A DNA stretch of 56,469 bases from JAVKBW01 sp964352715 (lineage in GTDB: Bacteria > Pseudomonadota > Alphaproteobacteria > UBA8366 > Aestuariispiraceae), in NCBI GenBank assembly GCA_964352715.1, contig CAYGSU010000019.1, positions 1 through 56,469 of the forward strand. Reading direction: 5' to 3'. The notes under the pieces are model-generated. The model was not told the origin of the DNA, ran no database searches, and was given only the letters and a program-made list of their open reading frames with translations. A program made the translations under genes and the position numbers. Positions 33,889 to 41,914 of this stretch are shown one piece after another. The stretch's first letter is position 1. Every line of letters starts with the position of its first letter.

Positions 33889-34392
33889 ATGCCCGACAGT
33901 CCTTTTCGCCCTGCCGTTGAAACCGACCGCGCGGAAATCCGCCGCGTCGTCGATGCCGCCTTCCTGCCGGAAGACGTGGTGACGTTTCTGGACGCCTTGT
34001 GGGCGGAGGGCTGCATCATCGGTGAATGGGTGACTGAGGAGACCGGCGCCATCATCGCCCATATTGTGTTCTCGCGGGTCTTCATCGAAACGCCAGATGG
34101 TGAACGCATACCGGTGGCGATGCTGACGCCGCTGGCCGTGCATCCCGACCACCAGAACCGGGGCGTCGGCACAGCGCTGATGGATCATGCGCTCCGGGCG
34201 CTGGAGGAAGCCGGGGAGGACCTGTTCGTCGTGCTGGGTCATCCTGACTACTACCCCCGTGCCGGGTTCAGCGCCGAAGCGACCGGCGATCTGAAGAACC
34301 CGTGGCTGGGCGACCCGGCCTTCATGGCGCGCGGGTCCGTGCCGCCGGGCGGAACCCTCGTCATGCCGCCGGCAATTGCCGACGCGCATTGA
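33889..34392 (+). CDS. GNAT family N-acetyltransferase
   Basis: The protein has 167 residues and the GNAT fold of the YhbS-like group. The acetyl-CoA loop is in LTPLAVHPDHQNRGVGTALMDHAL (central part about 80-100), followed by VVLGHPDYYPRAGFSA, which is typical of this group. The substrate is unknown. It stands alone between pnp and hslV. If the assembly duplication downstream is merged, hslV begins only about 57 bases after this gene, so cotranscription is possible. Confidence 0.85.
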   Translation: MPDSPFRPAVETDRAEIRRVVDAAFLPEDVVTFLDALWAEGCIIGEWVTEETGAIIAHIVFSRVFIETPDGERIPVAMLTPLAVHPDHQNRGVGTALMDHALRALEEAGEDLFVVLGHPDYYPRAGFSAEATGDLKNPWLGDPAFMARGSVPPGGTLVMPPAIADAH

Positions 34393-34407
34393 CAAGACGC
34401 TGCCCCG

Positions 34408-34462
34408 CGCAGCCTTGACGCAGGACCGGCCAGACGCCATATCCTCCCGATGTCTAGCAATA
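34408..34462 (+). repeat. Left copy of an exact 55-bp duplication flanking a gap
   Basis: These 55 bases up to the run of N are identical to 34563-34617. Both copies include the hslV start region. This is almost certainly a contig-end overlap left by the assembler, not a biological repeat. Confidence 0.9.
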
Positions 34463-34562
34463 NNNNNNNNNNNNNNNNNNNNNNNNNNNNNNNNNNNNNN
34501 NNNNNNNNNNNNNNNNNNNNNNNNNNNNNNNNNNNNNNNNNNNNNNNNNNNNNNNNNNNNNN
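34463..34562. other. Assembly gap, exactly 100 N
   Basis: A scaffold gap of default size. Because the flanks share 55 identical bases, the true gap is probably zero, and 155 positions here are artificial. Confidence 0.9.
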
Positions 34563-34617
34563 CGCAGCCTTGACGCAGGACCGGCCAGACGCCATATCCT
34601 CCCGATGTCTAGCAATA
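34563..34617 (+). repeat. Right copy of the 55-bp duplication
   Basis: Identical to 34408-34462. It holds the ATG and first codons of hslV, whose reading frame continues normally after this copy. Confidence 0.9.
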
Positions 34618-35171
34618 CAAACGCTGCCGAACTTCACGGCACAACCATCCTGTCCATCCGCAAGGGTGGAAAGGTTGTCATCGCCGGCGATGGCCAGGTC
34701 AGCCTGGGCAACACGGTCTTCAAATCCAACGCCAAGAAGGTCCGCACCCTGTCAGACGGCAATGTGATCGTCGGCTTCGCCGGCGCGACTGCCGACGCCT
34801 TCACCCTGCTGGAACGGCTGGAGGCGAAGCTGGAACAATATCCGAAGCAACTGACCCGCGCCTGCGTCGAACTGGCGAAGGACTGGCGGACCGACCGCTA
34901 CCTGCGCCGGCTGGAAGCGATGATGGCGGTGGTTGACCCGAAGGTCTCGCTGATCCTGTCCGGCACCGGCGATGTCATCGAGCCGGAAGACGGCATTATC
35001 GGCATCGGGTCGGGCGGGCATTTCGCGCTGGCCGCCGCCCGCGCCCTGATGGACCGCGACGACCTGGACGCCGAGGGCGTCGCGCGCCGGGCGATGGAAA
35101 TCGCCGCCGGCATCTGCATCTACACCAACGGCAATATTACCGTTGAAAGCCTGGACGAGGCAAAAGCATGA
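34605..35171 (+). CDS. hslV: ATP-dependent protease peptidase subunit HslV
   Basis: HslV is the proteasome-like threonine protease that forms a double hexamer capped by HslU. It has 188 residues. A propeptide of about 12 residues precedes the catalytic Thr of TTILSIRKGGKVVIAGDGQVS. NAKKVRTLSDGNVIVGFAGATADAF and IGIGSGGHFALAAARAL are also typical. The start ATG lies in the duplicated contig end. The stop overlaps the hslU start by four bases. The pair removes misfolded and regulatory proteins and is usually heat-shock induced; I found no clear RpoH promoter in the broken upstream region. Confidence 0.97.
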   Translation: MSSNTNAAELHGTTILSIRKGGKVVIAGDGQVSLGNTVFKSNAKKVRTLSDGNVIVGFAGATADAFTLLERLEAKLEQYPKQLTRACVELAKDWRTDRYLRRLEAMMAVVDPKVSLILSGTGDVIEPEDGIIGIGSGGHFALAAARALMDRDDLDAEGVARRAMEIAAGICIYTNGNITVESLDEAKA

Positions 35172-36484
35172 GCGATTATTCCCCCCGCGAGATCGTTTCC
35201 GAACTCGACCGCTTCGTGATCGGCCAGCATGACGCCAAGCGCGCCGTCGCCATTGCGCTGCGCAACCGCTGGCGCCGCCAGCAGCTTGACGGGTCGATGC
35301 GCGAGGAAGTGCTGCCGAAAAACATCCTGATGATCGGCCCGACCGGGTGCGGCAAGACCGAAATCGCGCGCCGGCTGGCGAAGCTGGCCAACGCCCCCTT
35401 CATCAAGGTCGAGGCGACCAAGTTTACCGAGGTCGGCTATGTCGGCCGCGATGTCGAACAGATCATCCGCGATCTGGTGGAAGTCGCGATCCAGATGGCG
35501 ACGGAAACCCAGCGGCGCGAGGTTCGCACCAAGGCCGAAGCGGCGGCGGAAGACCGGGTGCTGGATGCGCTGGTCGGCGAGAACGCCACCGATTCCACCC
35601 GACAGACCTTCCGCAAGAAGCTGCGCGAGGGCGAACTGGCGGACAAGGAAATCGAACTCAGCGTGCAGGACAATTCCGCGCTCGGCATGCCGACGCTGGA
35701 TATTCCCGGCATGCCCGGCGCGCAGATGGGCATGCTCAACCTGAACGATATTTTCGGCAAGGCGATGGGCGGGCGCACCCGCAAACGCAAGATGACCGTC
35801 GATGAGAGTTACGTAATTCTGCTCGACGAGGAAGCCGACAAGCTGGTCGATCACGAGAAGATCACCGCTGAGGCGATCCACCTTGTGGAACAGAACGGCA
35901 TCGCCTTCATCGACGAGATCGACAAGATCACCGTGCGGTCGGATCGCGGCGGGTCCGGCGGCGACGTGTCGCGCGAAGGCGTGCAGCGCGATCTGCTGCC
36001 GCTGATCGAAGGCACCACCGTTTCCACCAAGCACGGCCCGGTGAAGACCGACCACATCCTGTTCATTTCGTCAGGCGCGTTTCACCAGTCCAAACCGTCT
36101 GACCTGCTGCCGGAACTGCAGGGGCGGCTGCCGATCCGCGTCAACCTGAACCCGCTGACCGAGGCCGATTTCGGGCGCATTCTGCGCGAGCCGGAAAACA
36201 GCCTGATCAAGCAGTATATCGCCCTGATGGGCACCGAGGGCGTGACCCTTTCCTTCACCGAAGAGGCCATCGACCGGCTCGCGGCCCTGGGCGCGGAGAT
36301 CAATGCGACGGTGGAGAATATCGGCGCGCGGCGGCTGCACACGGTGATGGAACGGCTGCTGGAGGAAATCTCGTTTACCGCCACCGACCGCGGCGGCGAG
36401 GCCATCGAAATCACCGCCGACTATGTCGATGCCCAGGTTGCCGACCTTGCGTCGGATGCCGACCTCAGCAAGTTCATTCTGTAG
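35168..36484 (+). CDS. hslU: ATP-dependent protease ATPase subunit HslU
   Basis: HslU is the AAA+ unfoldase that feeds HslV. The 438 residues show SPREIVSELDRFVIGQHDAKRAVAIALRNRWRR, Walker A GPTGCGKTEIARR (about 57-69), the I-domain insertion (about 110-230), Walker B IAFIDEIDKI (about 251-260), and a C-terminal sensor-2 region IGARRLHTVMERLLEE. The C-terminal SKFIL tail is the HslV-activating peptide. The start overlaps hslV by four bases. Confidence 0.98.
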   Translation: MSDYSPREIVSELDRFVIGQHDAKRAVAIALRNRWRRQQLDGSMREEVLPKNILMIGPTGCGKTEIARRLAKLANAPFIKVEATKFTEVGYVGRDVEQIIRDLVEVAIQMATETQRREVRTKAEAAAEDRVLDALVGENATDSTRQTFRKKLREGELADKEIELSVQDNSALGMPTLDIPGMPGAQMGMLNLNDIFGKAMGGRTRKRKMTVDESYVILLDEEADKLVDHEKITAEAIHLVEQNGIAFIDEIDKITVRSDRGGSGGDVSREGVQRDLLPLIEGTTVSTKHGPVKTDHILFISSGAFHQSKPSDLLPELQGRLPIRVNLNPLTEADFGRILREPENSLIKQYIALMGTEGVTLSFTEEAIDRLAALGAEINATVENIGARRLHTVMERLLEEISFTATDRGGEAIEITADYVDAQVADLASDADLSKFIL

Positions 36485-36497
36485 AGGAAACCCGGAA

Positions 36498-37100
36498 ATG
36501 AGCCCGGTCGCCGTCGATCTGTCCGCCCTTCTGGCCGGCGCGGCCGATCTGTACCGGCATTTTCCGGCCGGCGCGGCCGACGAGGTCGCCGACCGGCTGG
36601 CCGCGCTTGCGCCATCGGCCACCGGCGCCCTGATGCCGGGCGACCCCGCGCCGCCGGTGTCGGAGTATCTTCAACAGGCCCTGGCCTCGCCCGCGCGGCA
36701 TGCGCTGGCCGCTTCCGTGCCGGCCGACCCGGCGTCGCTGCCATGGCAGGAAGGCAAGTTCGTGATGCCGGCCGGGTTCAAGGGCCGCTACATGTTCTGT
36801 GTGCTGGTTGGCCCGGAAGAGCCGGTGCGGGCGGATGATATGCTGTTCGGCCTGTATATGCAGGCCCCGAACACCGACTACCCCAGCCACGCCCATGCGG
36901 CGGTTGAATACTATGCCGTGCTGTCGGGCGAGGCCGACTGGGAAAGGAACCGCGACGGCTATGCCCCGCAGCCGCCCGGCTCGTGCATTCTGCATGCGTC
37001 CTACCAGTGGCACGCCATGCGCACCGGCTGCGACCCGCTGCTGGCGATCTGGGCCTGGACCGGCGACCTCGCCACCGAAACCTACAAGATGATGGAGTAG
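36498..37100 (+). CDS. DMSP lyase family cupin (DddQ-like)
   Basis: The protein has 200 residues. A helical N-terminal part (1-85) precedes a single cupin. The metal/active-site pattern is Y128-P-S-H131-A-H133-A3-E137-Y-Y139 and, later, H172 in SYQWHAMRTG. This spacing matches the DddQ residues I recall (Tyr120, His125, Glu129, Tyr131, His163), apart from one extra residue before the last His. The family cleaves dimethylsulfoniopropionate to acrylate and dimethyl sulfide, but many members are uncharacterised, so the substrate is an inference. GAGGAAACCCGGA precedes ATG 36498, 13 bases after hslU. Neighbouring importer and amidase genes are downstream, separated by 358 bases. Confidence 0.65.
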   Translation: MSPVAVDLSALLAGAADLYRHFPAGAADEVADRLAALAPSATGALMPGDPAPPVSEYLQQALASPARHALAASVPADPASLPWQEGKFVMPAGFKGRYMFCVLVGPEEPVRADDMLFGLYMQAPNTDYPSHAHAAVEYYAVLSGEADWERNRDGYAPQPPGSCILHASYQWHAMRTGCDPLLAIWAWTGDLATETYKMME

Positions 37101-37458
37101 GCTCGTCGACGGCAAATCTGCCTGTCTCGTTGCTCGGCAGGAGTGAGATCGAGATTACCATCGACGGACAGGACTGCCGCGCCCCCACCAAATACCACCC
37201 CGCCCTTGTCGGGAATGCGTATAAAAAAGTCCCTATTTGAACCATGGACTCTCGATCCGCCTCCTAGCATGGTCCGCGCTGTCGTTTGCGAATTTGATTG
37301 CGGCCTTGATAGGAAGCCGTGAGCCGTGTCATCGTTCGCGCAGGGCAGTTTGCGGGCGATAGCACCGTGAGCGTTCCGCGGGCTTGCGCCCGGTACCGGT
37401 CCGGAAAGGGCCGGACAAACGATAAGAATCAAGAACCGCTTAAACAGGAGCCAACCAC
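37101..37458. other. 358-bp leader region of the importer operon
   Basis: No protein gene is evident. A GTCCGG-AAAGGG-CCGGAC hairpin lies near 37400-37418, and AGGAG precedes the binding-protein ATG by eight bases. Two loose TTGA-type -35 elements occur, but neither has a convincing -10. The size suggests a regulated promoter, which I cannot resolve by eye. Confidence 0.4.
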
Positions 37459-38388
37459 ATGACCATGAACAGAAGAGAGTTGTTGAAAACATCGGCCGCA
37501 GCCGGCGCGCTCGCTGCCGGGTCGGCGATGCCGTTCAGCTTCGCCCAGGCGGCCGACGGCGTCATCAAGATCGGCATGAACATCCCGATGACGGGCGACT
37601 ATGCGCCATGGGGCCTGCCCGGCCTGTACGGCTGCCAGATCGTCGCCGACGATATCAACGCCGCCGGCGGCTACGAGATCGACGGCAAGAAGCACATGCT
37701 TGAAATCGTTTCCTACGACCACGGCTACGACATCGAAAAAGCCGTCCAGGGTTACAAGAAGATGGTCGCCGAGGATGAAGTCAGCATGGTGTCGATGCTG
37801 GGCGGCGCGACCGTCGGCGCGGTGATGCCGTGGGGCGAGCGCCGGAAGGTCTATACCACGACCCTGCTGTCGAGCGACGTGACGCCGGAAACCGAACATC
37901 TGTTCGCACCGGTGGAATCGCACCCGCTGTATGTCGTGACCGGCGTCGATTATCTGGCCCGCAACCATCCGGACGCCAAAACCGCGGTGATCGTCACCAA
38001 CAACGATGTCGAATACGGCCTGCAGGCCGTCGCCACCTTCCAGGCNNNNNNNNNNNNNNNNNNNNNNNNNNNNNNNNNNNNNNNNNNNNNNNNNNNNNNN
38101 NNNNNNNNNNNNNNNNNNNNNNNNNNNNNNNNNNNNNNNNNNNNNGGCCCGGTCATCGAAGCCCTGACAAGCAACCCCAACCCGTCCTTCGTGTTCGGCG
38201 GCGGCCGCTGGTGGGGCAAGGACCTGTGGGGCCGCGACAACATCGTGGTCGGCAAATGGCCGGTTGTCCGCATTGAAGGCGGCAAGGTCCGGATCAAGGA
38301 ATTCGGCGATGTCGCCGGCTGGCTCGACAAGCATTCGGACGTGCTGATCAAGTATATGAAACAGCACGGCCTGCGCACGGTTACCTGA
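37459..38388 (+). CDS. ABC transporter substrate-binding protein (branched-chain/amide type), gap-interrupted
   Basis: This is a periplasmic binding protein of the Peripla_BP_6 (LivJ-like) family. The N-terminus MNRRELLKTSAAAGALAAG is a twin-arginine type signal, with cleavage near FAQA-AD. The mature part begins VIKIGMNIPMTGDYAPWG, the usual first strand and ligand loop. 100 N interrupt the gene after codon 195, and 80 codons remain on the other side. Relatives have about 380-420 residues, so roughly 100 or more residues are probably missing. The frame is preserved across the placeholder only by chance. A two-level hairpin terminator follows the stop, which would favour high binding-protein expression over the permeases. 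Confidence 0.85.
   Translation: MTMNRRELLKTSAAAGALAAGSAMPFSFAQAADGVIKIGMNIPMTGDYAPWGLPGLYGCQIVADDINAAGGYEIDGKKHMLEIVSYDHGYDIEKAVQGYKKMVAEDEVSMVSMLGGATVGAVMPWGERRKVYTTTLLSSDVTPETEHLFAPVESHPLYVVTGVDYLARNHPDAKTAVIVTNNDVEYGLQAVATFQXXXXXXXXXXXXXXXXXXXXXXXXXXXXXXXXXXGPVIEALTSNPNPSFVFGGGRWWGKDLWGRDNIVVGKWPVVRIEGGKVRIKEFGDVAGWLDKHSDVLIKYMKQHGLRTVT
38046..38145. other. Assembly gap, exactly 100 N, inside the binding-protein gene
   Basis: A scaffold gap of default size. The flanks show no overlap. Comparison with usual family length suggests the true missing sequence is longer than 100 bases. Confidence 0.9.
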
Positions 38389-38412
38389 TACCGGGCCTTC
38401 TGAAATGACTAG

Positions 38413-38473
38413 ACCGTGGCGTTACGGCAGGGGCAAACACCTTCTGCCGGCGCCACGGTAATTCTTCTTTTTT
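38413..38473 (+). terminator. Two-level hairpin terminator within the importer operon
   Basis: Outer stem ACCGTGGCG (38413-38421) with CGCCACGGT (38451-38459); inner stem CGGCAG (38425-38430) with CTGCCG (38444-38449). A T-rich tract (38462-38473) follows. It sits between the binding protein and the first permease and probably ends most transcripts there, or protects the upstream mRNA. Confidence 0.75.
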
Positions 38474-38512
38474 CAATACGATACAGTGGCATATGCAGGT
38501 TAGAGCGTTGAA

Positions 38513-39382
38513 ATGGAACTGATATTCCAATCGCTGTTGAACGGCCTGATCCAGGGCGGCTTCTATTCGCTGTTCGCGGTCGGGCTGGTGCTCATATTCG
38601 GCGTCATGCGGGTGGTGAACTTCGCGCATGGCGAACTGGTCATGGCCGGCGCGTTCACCGTCTGGGTCGTTCATTCGCAGCTTGGCCTCGGGTATATCCC
38701 GACGCTTGCCGTTTCCATCGCGCTGGTGACCGTCATCGGCCTGCTGATGGAACGGTTGCTGTTCCGGCCGACCCGCGCCGACCCGCTGGCCGGGCTGATC
38801 TGTTCGATCGGCGTGCTGTTCATCCTGCAGGTCTGCGCGACCCTGGTCGGCGGCGACGGGCCGTCGAAACAGGTGCCGCCGCCCTATCAGGGAACGCTGG
38901 TGTTGTTCGATGTCTTCCGGATTCCCAATCAGCGGCTGTTCAGCCTCGGCATTTCCGCCGCGGCTCTGGCGACGCTGTGGTTCTTCCTGACCCGCACCAA
39001 GTTCGGCTGGGCGCTTCGGGCTGTTGCGATGGATCGCGAAGCGGCGGCGTTGCAGGGCATCAACACGAACAAGATTTCCATCATCGCGATCAGCGTCGGC
39101 GCGGCGCTTGCCGGGCTGGCCGGCGGGCTGATCGCGCCGCTCGGCAACATCAACCCGCATATGGGGCACAATGTCATCGTCACCGCCTTTATCGTGACCA
39201 TTGTCGGCGGCGTCGGCAGCCTTTCCGGCGCGGTGGTCGCAGCGATCATCTATGCGGTTTTCCATACCTACATGACGGTTTACTTCGGGGCGACAATCGC
39301 CACGATCAGCGGCCTTGTGCTGATGGTGATCGTGCTGATCGTCAAACCGACCGGCATCATGGGAGTGCGGGTCAGTGAATAA
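38513..39382 (+). CDS. livH: Branched-chain amino acid type ABC permease (LivH family)
   Basis: This inner-membrane permease has 289 residues with about eight hydrophobic segments. It starts FQSLLNGLIQGGFYSLFAVGLVLIFGVMRVVNFAHGELVMAG, a LivH hallmark, and contains the coupling-helix region GWALRAVAMDREAAALQGIN. The substrate range of this family covers branched-chain amino acids, urea, short amides and aromatic acids, so the symbol gives the family only. The end overlaps livM by eight bases. Confidence 0.9.
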   Translation: MELIFQSLLNGLIQGGFYSLFAVGLVLIFGVMRVVNFAHGELVMAGAFTVWVVHSQLGLGYIPTLAVSIALVTVIGLLMERLLFRPTRADPLAGLICSIGVLFILQVCATLVGGDGPSKQVPPPYQGTLVLFDVFRIPNQRLFSLGISAAALATLWFFLTRTKFGWALRAVAMDREAAALQGINTNKISIIAISVGAALAGLAGGLIAPLGNINPHMGHNVIVTAFIVTIVGGVGSLSGAVVAAIIYAVFHTYMTVYFGATIATISGLVLMVIVLIVKPTGIMGVRVSE

Positions 39383-40361
39383 CCTGACGAAATCGATGCC
39401 GGCGCGGCTGGCCTTCTGGCTTGGTCTGGCCGCCTTCCTGATCGTGCTGCCGCATTTCCTTGGCTTCCATCACAAGGACCTGCTGCTGTTCCTGACCATC
39501 AATGTCCTGGTGGTCTGCAGCTACCGGCTGGTGACGCTGACCGGCGAATGGTCGCTGATCCATGCCGTCATGGTCGGGGTCGGGGCCTACACCGCAACCC
39601 TGGCGTTCAACCATCTGGGCCTTGAAATCTGGTTCACCCTGCCGCTGGCCGGGCTGATGGCGGGGCTGGTAGCCGCATTGCTGTGTTTCCCGCTGCTGCG
39701 GATGACGCAGTTCTATTTCCTGATCGGGTCGTTCGCCGCCGGCGAGGCGATCCGTCTGGTCTGGGTCGAATGGGTAGAGGTGTTCGGCGGCACCAGCGGC
39801 CTGCGCGGGGTGGAACCGCCGATTGTCTTCGGCATCGATTTCCTCGATCCGATTCCGTATTACTATTTCACGCTGGCCGTGGTCGGCTTCTGCCTGCTGA
39901 TCCTGTACCGCATCGAACATTCCCGGATCGGCCTCACCCTGCATGCCATCCACTGGAAAGCACCGCTGGCGGAATCGGTCGGCGTCGATGCCTGGCGCTA
40001 CCGCGCGCTGGCCTTCATCATCGGGTCGTTTTTCGCCGGCATCGCGGGCGCGTTGAAGATCCATTATCTCGGCAGCGTCACACCGAACCAGTTCACCGTC
40101 GGATTCATGGTTTTCGTGCTGATCTGGGTGATTGTCGGCGGCTACGGTACGTTCTACGGCCCCATCGTCGGCGTGGTTCTGCTGACGATTTTCGACGAAG
40201 CGATCCGCGACCTTGAAATCATTCGCCCCGCGATCTACGGCGGCGTTCTGATCCTTTCGATCCTGTTCCTTCCCAAGGGGCTGGAAAGCCTGCCGGGCAA
40301 GCTGAAGGGCTGGTTCGGGTCGGACGATGCGCCGTCGCCGACCGGATCGCGGGAGAACTGA
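39375..40361 (+). CDS. livM: Branched-chain amino acid type ABC permease (LivM family)
   Basis: This is the second inner-membrane permease, 328 residues with about nine hydrophobic segments. WSLIHAVMVGVGAYTATLAF and the coupling-helix region GLTLHAIHWKAPLAESVGVDAWRYRALAF are typical of LivM. The start is GTG 39375 inside the livH 3' end, indicating translational coupling. The tail ends in charged residues. It pairs with LivH as a heterodimer. Confidence 0.9.
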   Translation: MNNLTKSMPARLAFWLGLAAFLIVLPHFLGFHHKDLLLFLTINVLVVCSYRLVTLTGEWSLIHAVMVGVGAYTATLAFNHLGLEIWFTLPLAGLMAGLVAALLCFPLLRMTQFYFLIGSFAAGEAIRLVWVEWVEVFGGTSGLRGVEPPIVFGIDFLDPIPYYYFTLAVVGFCLLILYRIEHSRIGLTLHAIHWKAPLAESVGVDAWRYRALAFIIGSFFAGIAGALKIHYLGSVTPNQFTVGFMVFVLIWVIVGGYGTFYGPIVGVVLLTIFDEAIRDLEIIRPAIYGGVLILSILFLPKGLESLPGKLKGWFGSDDAPSPTGSREN

Positions 40362-40362
40362 C

Positions 40363-41118
40363 ATGGCGATTCTGAGTGTAAAGGATCTGACAAAACAGTT
40401 CGGCGGCCTGACCGCGCTGGACAACGTTTCCTTTGATGTAGAGGAAGGCGATATCCGCGGGCTGATCGGCCCGAACGGCGCCGGCAAAAGCACCCTGTTC
40501 AAGATCATCGCCGGCTTCTACAAGCCGACGCAGGGCAGCATCGTCTACCGGAACACCAATATCGAAGGCTCGAAGCCGCATACCATCGCCGAACTGGGGA
40601 TCGTCCGGACGTTTCAGGAAACCACCCTGTTCCAGGAACTGACGGTGTTCGAAAACGCCCTTGTCGGCACCCATATCAAGGCGCGCACCGATGTATTCTC
40701 CGCCATTCTCGGTCTGGGTCGGGAAAAGCAGAACGCGGCCCGCGACAGGGTCGAGGAGGTTCTGGATTTCATGGGGCTGTCCGACCGCAAGGACCAGCTG
40801 GCGTCGGAACTGCCGCTGGGCTCGCAACGGGCGCTGGCGCTGGCCATCGCTCTGGTTTCCGAACCCCGGCTGATGCTGATGGACGAGCCCTTCGCCGGCA
40901 TGAACGCCGAAGAAACCGGCCACATGATGGACCTCACACGAAAGGTACGCGAGGCCGGCGTCACGATCATCCTTGTCGAACATGACATGAAGGCGGTCAT
41001 GGGACTGTGCGATTACCTGACCGTGCTCAATTTCGGACAGGTTCTGGCGCAGGGAACGCCCGAGGAGGTTCGCAACAATGAAAAGGTCATCGAGGCCTAT
41101 TTGAGCGGTGCAAACTGA
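40363..41118 (+). CDS. livG: ABC transporter ATP-binding protein (LivG family)
   Basis: This cytoplasmic ATPase has 251 residues. Walker A GPNGAGKSTLFK lies at about 36-47. The signature region reads SELPLGSQRALALAIAL, where LPLGSQ takes the place of the usual LSGGQ/LSYGQ. Walker B is RLMLMDEPFAGM, and the H-loop is VEHDMKAVM. The ATG one base after the livM stop is used; a frame open further upstream overlaps livM. The altered signature occurs in other LivG-type proteins from memory and need not abolish activity. Confidence 0.92.
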   Translation: MAILSVKDLTKQFGGLTALDNVSFDVEEGDIRGLIGPNGAGKSTLFKIIAGFYKPTQGSIVYRNTNIEGSKPHTIAELGIVRTFQETTLFQELTVFENALVGTHIKARTDVFSAILGLGREKQNAARDRVEEVLDFMGLSDRKDQLASELPLGSQRALALAIALVSEPRLMLMDEPFAGMNAEETGHMMDLTRKVREAGVTIILVEHDMKAVMGLCDYLTVLNFGQVLAQGTPEEVRNNEKVIEAYLSGAN

Positions 41119-41119
41119 C

Positions 41120-41827
41120 ATGTTTCTGAAAGTAGATGACCTGCATGTGCATTTCGGCCCGGTTGCGGCCCTGAAAGGCGTTTCGCTTGACGTCGGCGAA
41201 GGCGATTTCGTCACCCTGATCGGATCGAACGGCGCGGGAAAAAGCACAACGCTGAGGGCGATTTCCGGCCTCAACCAGCCAAGTTCGGGCGAGATCACCT
41301 TCGATGGCGCGCGCATCGACGGCCTGACGCCGGACGTAATCCTGAAGATGGGGATCGCACATGTTCCGGAAGGACGCCGCATTTTCAAGGACCTGTCCGT
41401 CAGGGAAAATCTGATGCTGGGCGCTTTCACCCGGGACGATCAGGCCGCGGTTCGGAAGGATCTGGAAGCGACCTTCGAGCGCTTTCCACGCCTCAAGGAA
41501 CGACGTAACCAGATGGCCGGCACCATGAGCGGCGGCGAACAGCAGATGCTGTCGATCGGCCGGGCGCTGATGTCCAATCCGCGGGTGCTGCTTCTGGACG
41601 AACCGTCGCTCGGTCTGGCCCCGAACATCGTTCGCGACATCGCCCGCATCATGCGCGAGATCAACGAACAGGGCGTCTCCATCGTACTGGTCGAGCAGAA
41701 TGCCGAACTGGCGCTTGAGCTGGCCCGCCACGGCTATGTGCTGGAAACCGGCAATGTCGCGCTTGAAGGCGACGCCAAGGGCCTGATGGGTAACGAACAC
41801 GTCCGCAAGGCCTATCTGGGTATCTGA
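41120..41827 (+). CDS. livF: ABC transporter ATP-binding protein (LivF family)
   Basis: This is the second cytoplasmic ATPase, 235 residues. Walker A is GSNGAGKSTTLRA, the signature is MSGGEQQMLSIGRAL, Walker B is VLLLDEPSLGLAP and the H-loop region is VEQNAELALE. ATG 41120, just after the livG stop, gives the usual N-terminus; a GTG four codons earlier is possible. The five-gene importer is complete with this ATPase. The amidase gene follows after 87 bases. Confidence 0.92.
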   Translation: MFLKVDDLHVHFGPVAALKGVSLDVGEGDFVTLIGSNGAGKSTTLRAISGLNQPSSGEITFDGARIDGLTPDVILKMGIAHVPEGRRIFKDLSVRENLMLGAFTRDDQAAVRKDLEATFERFPRLKERRNQMAGTMSGGEQQMLSIGRALMSNPRVLLLDEPSLGLAPNIVRDIARIMREINEQGVSIVLVEQNAELALELARHGYVLETGNVALEGDAKGLMGNEHVRKAYLGI

Positions 41828-41914
41828 CAGTTCAGGGCATTTTCCGGCTTTCCCCCCTGCACCACTCTCCGCTAGGCTGCGCCGTCATTACCGCCAACGG
41901 GGAGCTTCCGGAAA

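Noticed and set aside
34408..34617. Biological direct repeat or mobile-element target duplication around 34463-34562
   Set aside because: The copies abut a 100-N scaffold gap and are exactly 55 bp, as expected for an assembler contig overlap.
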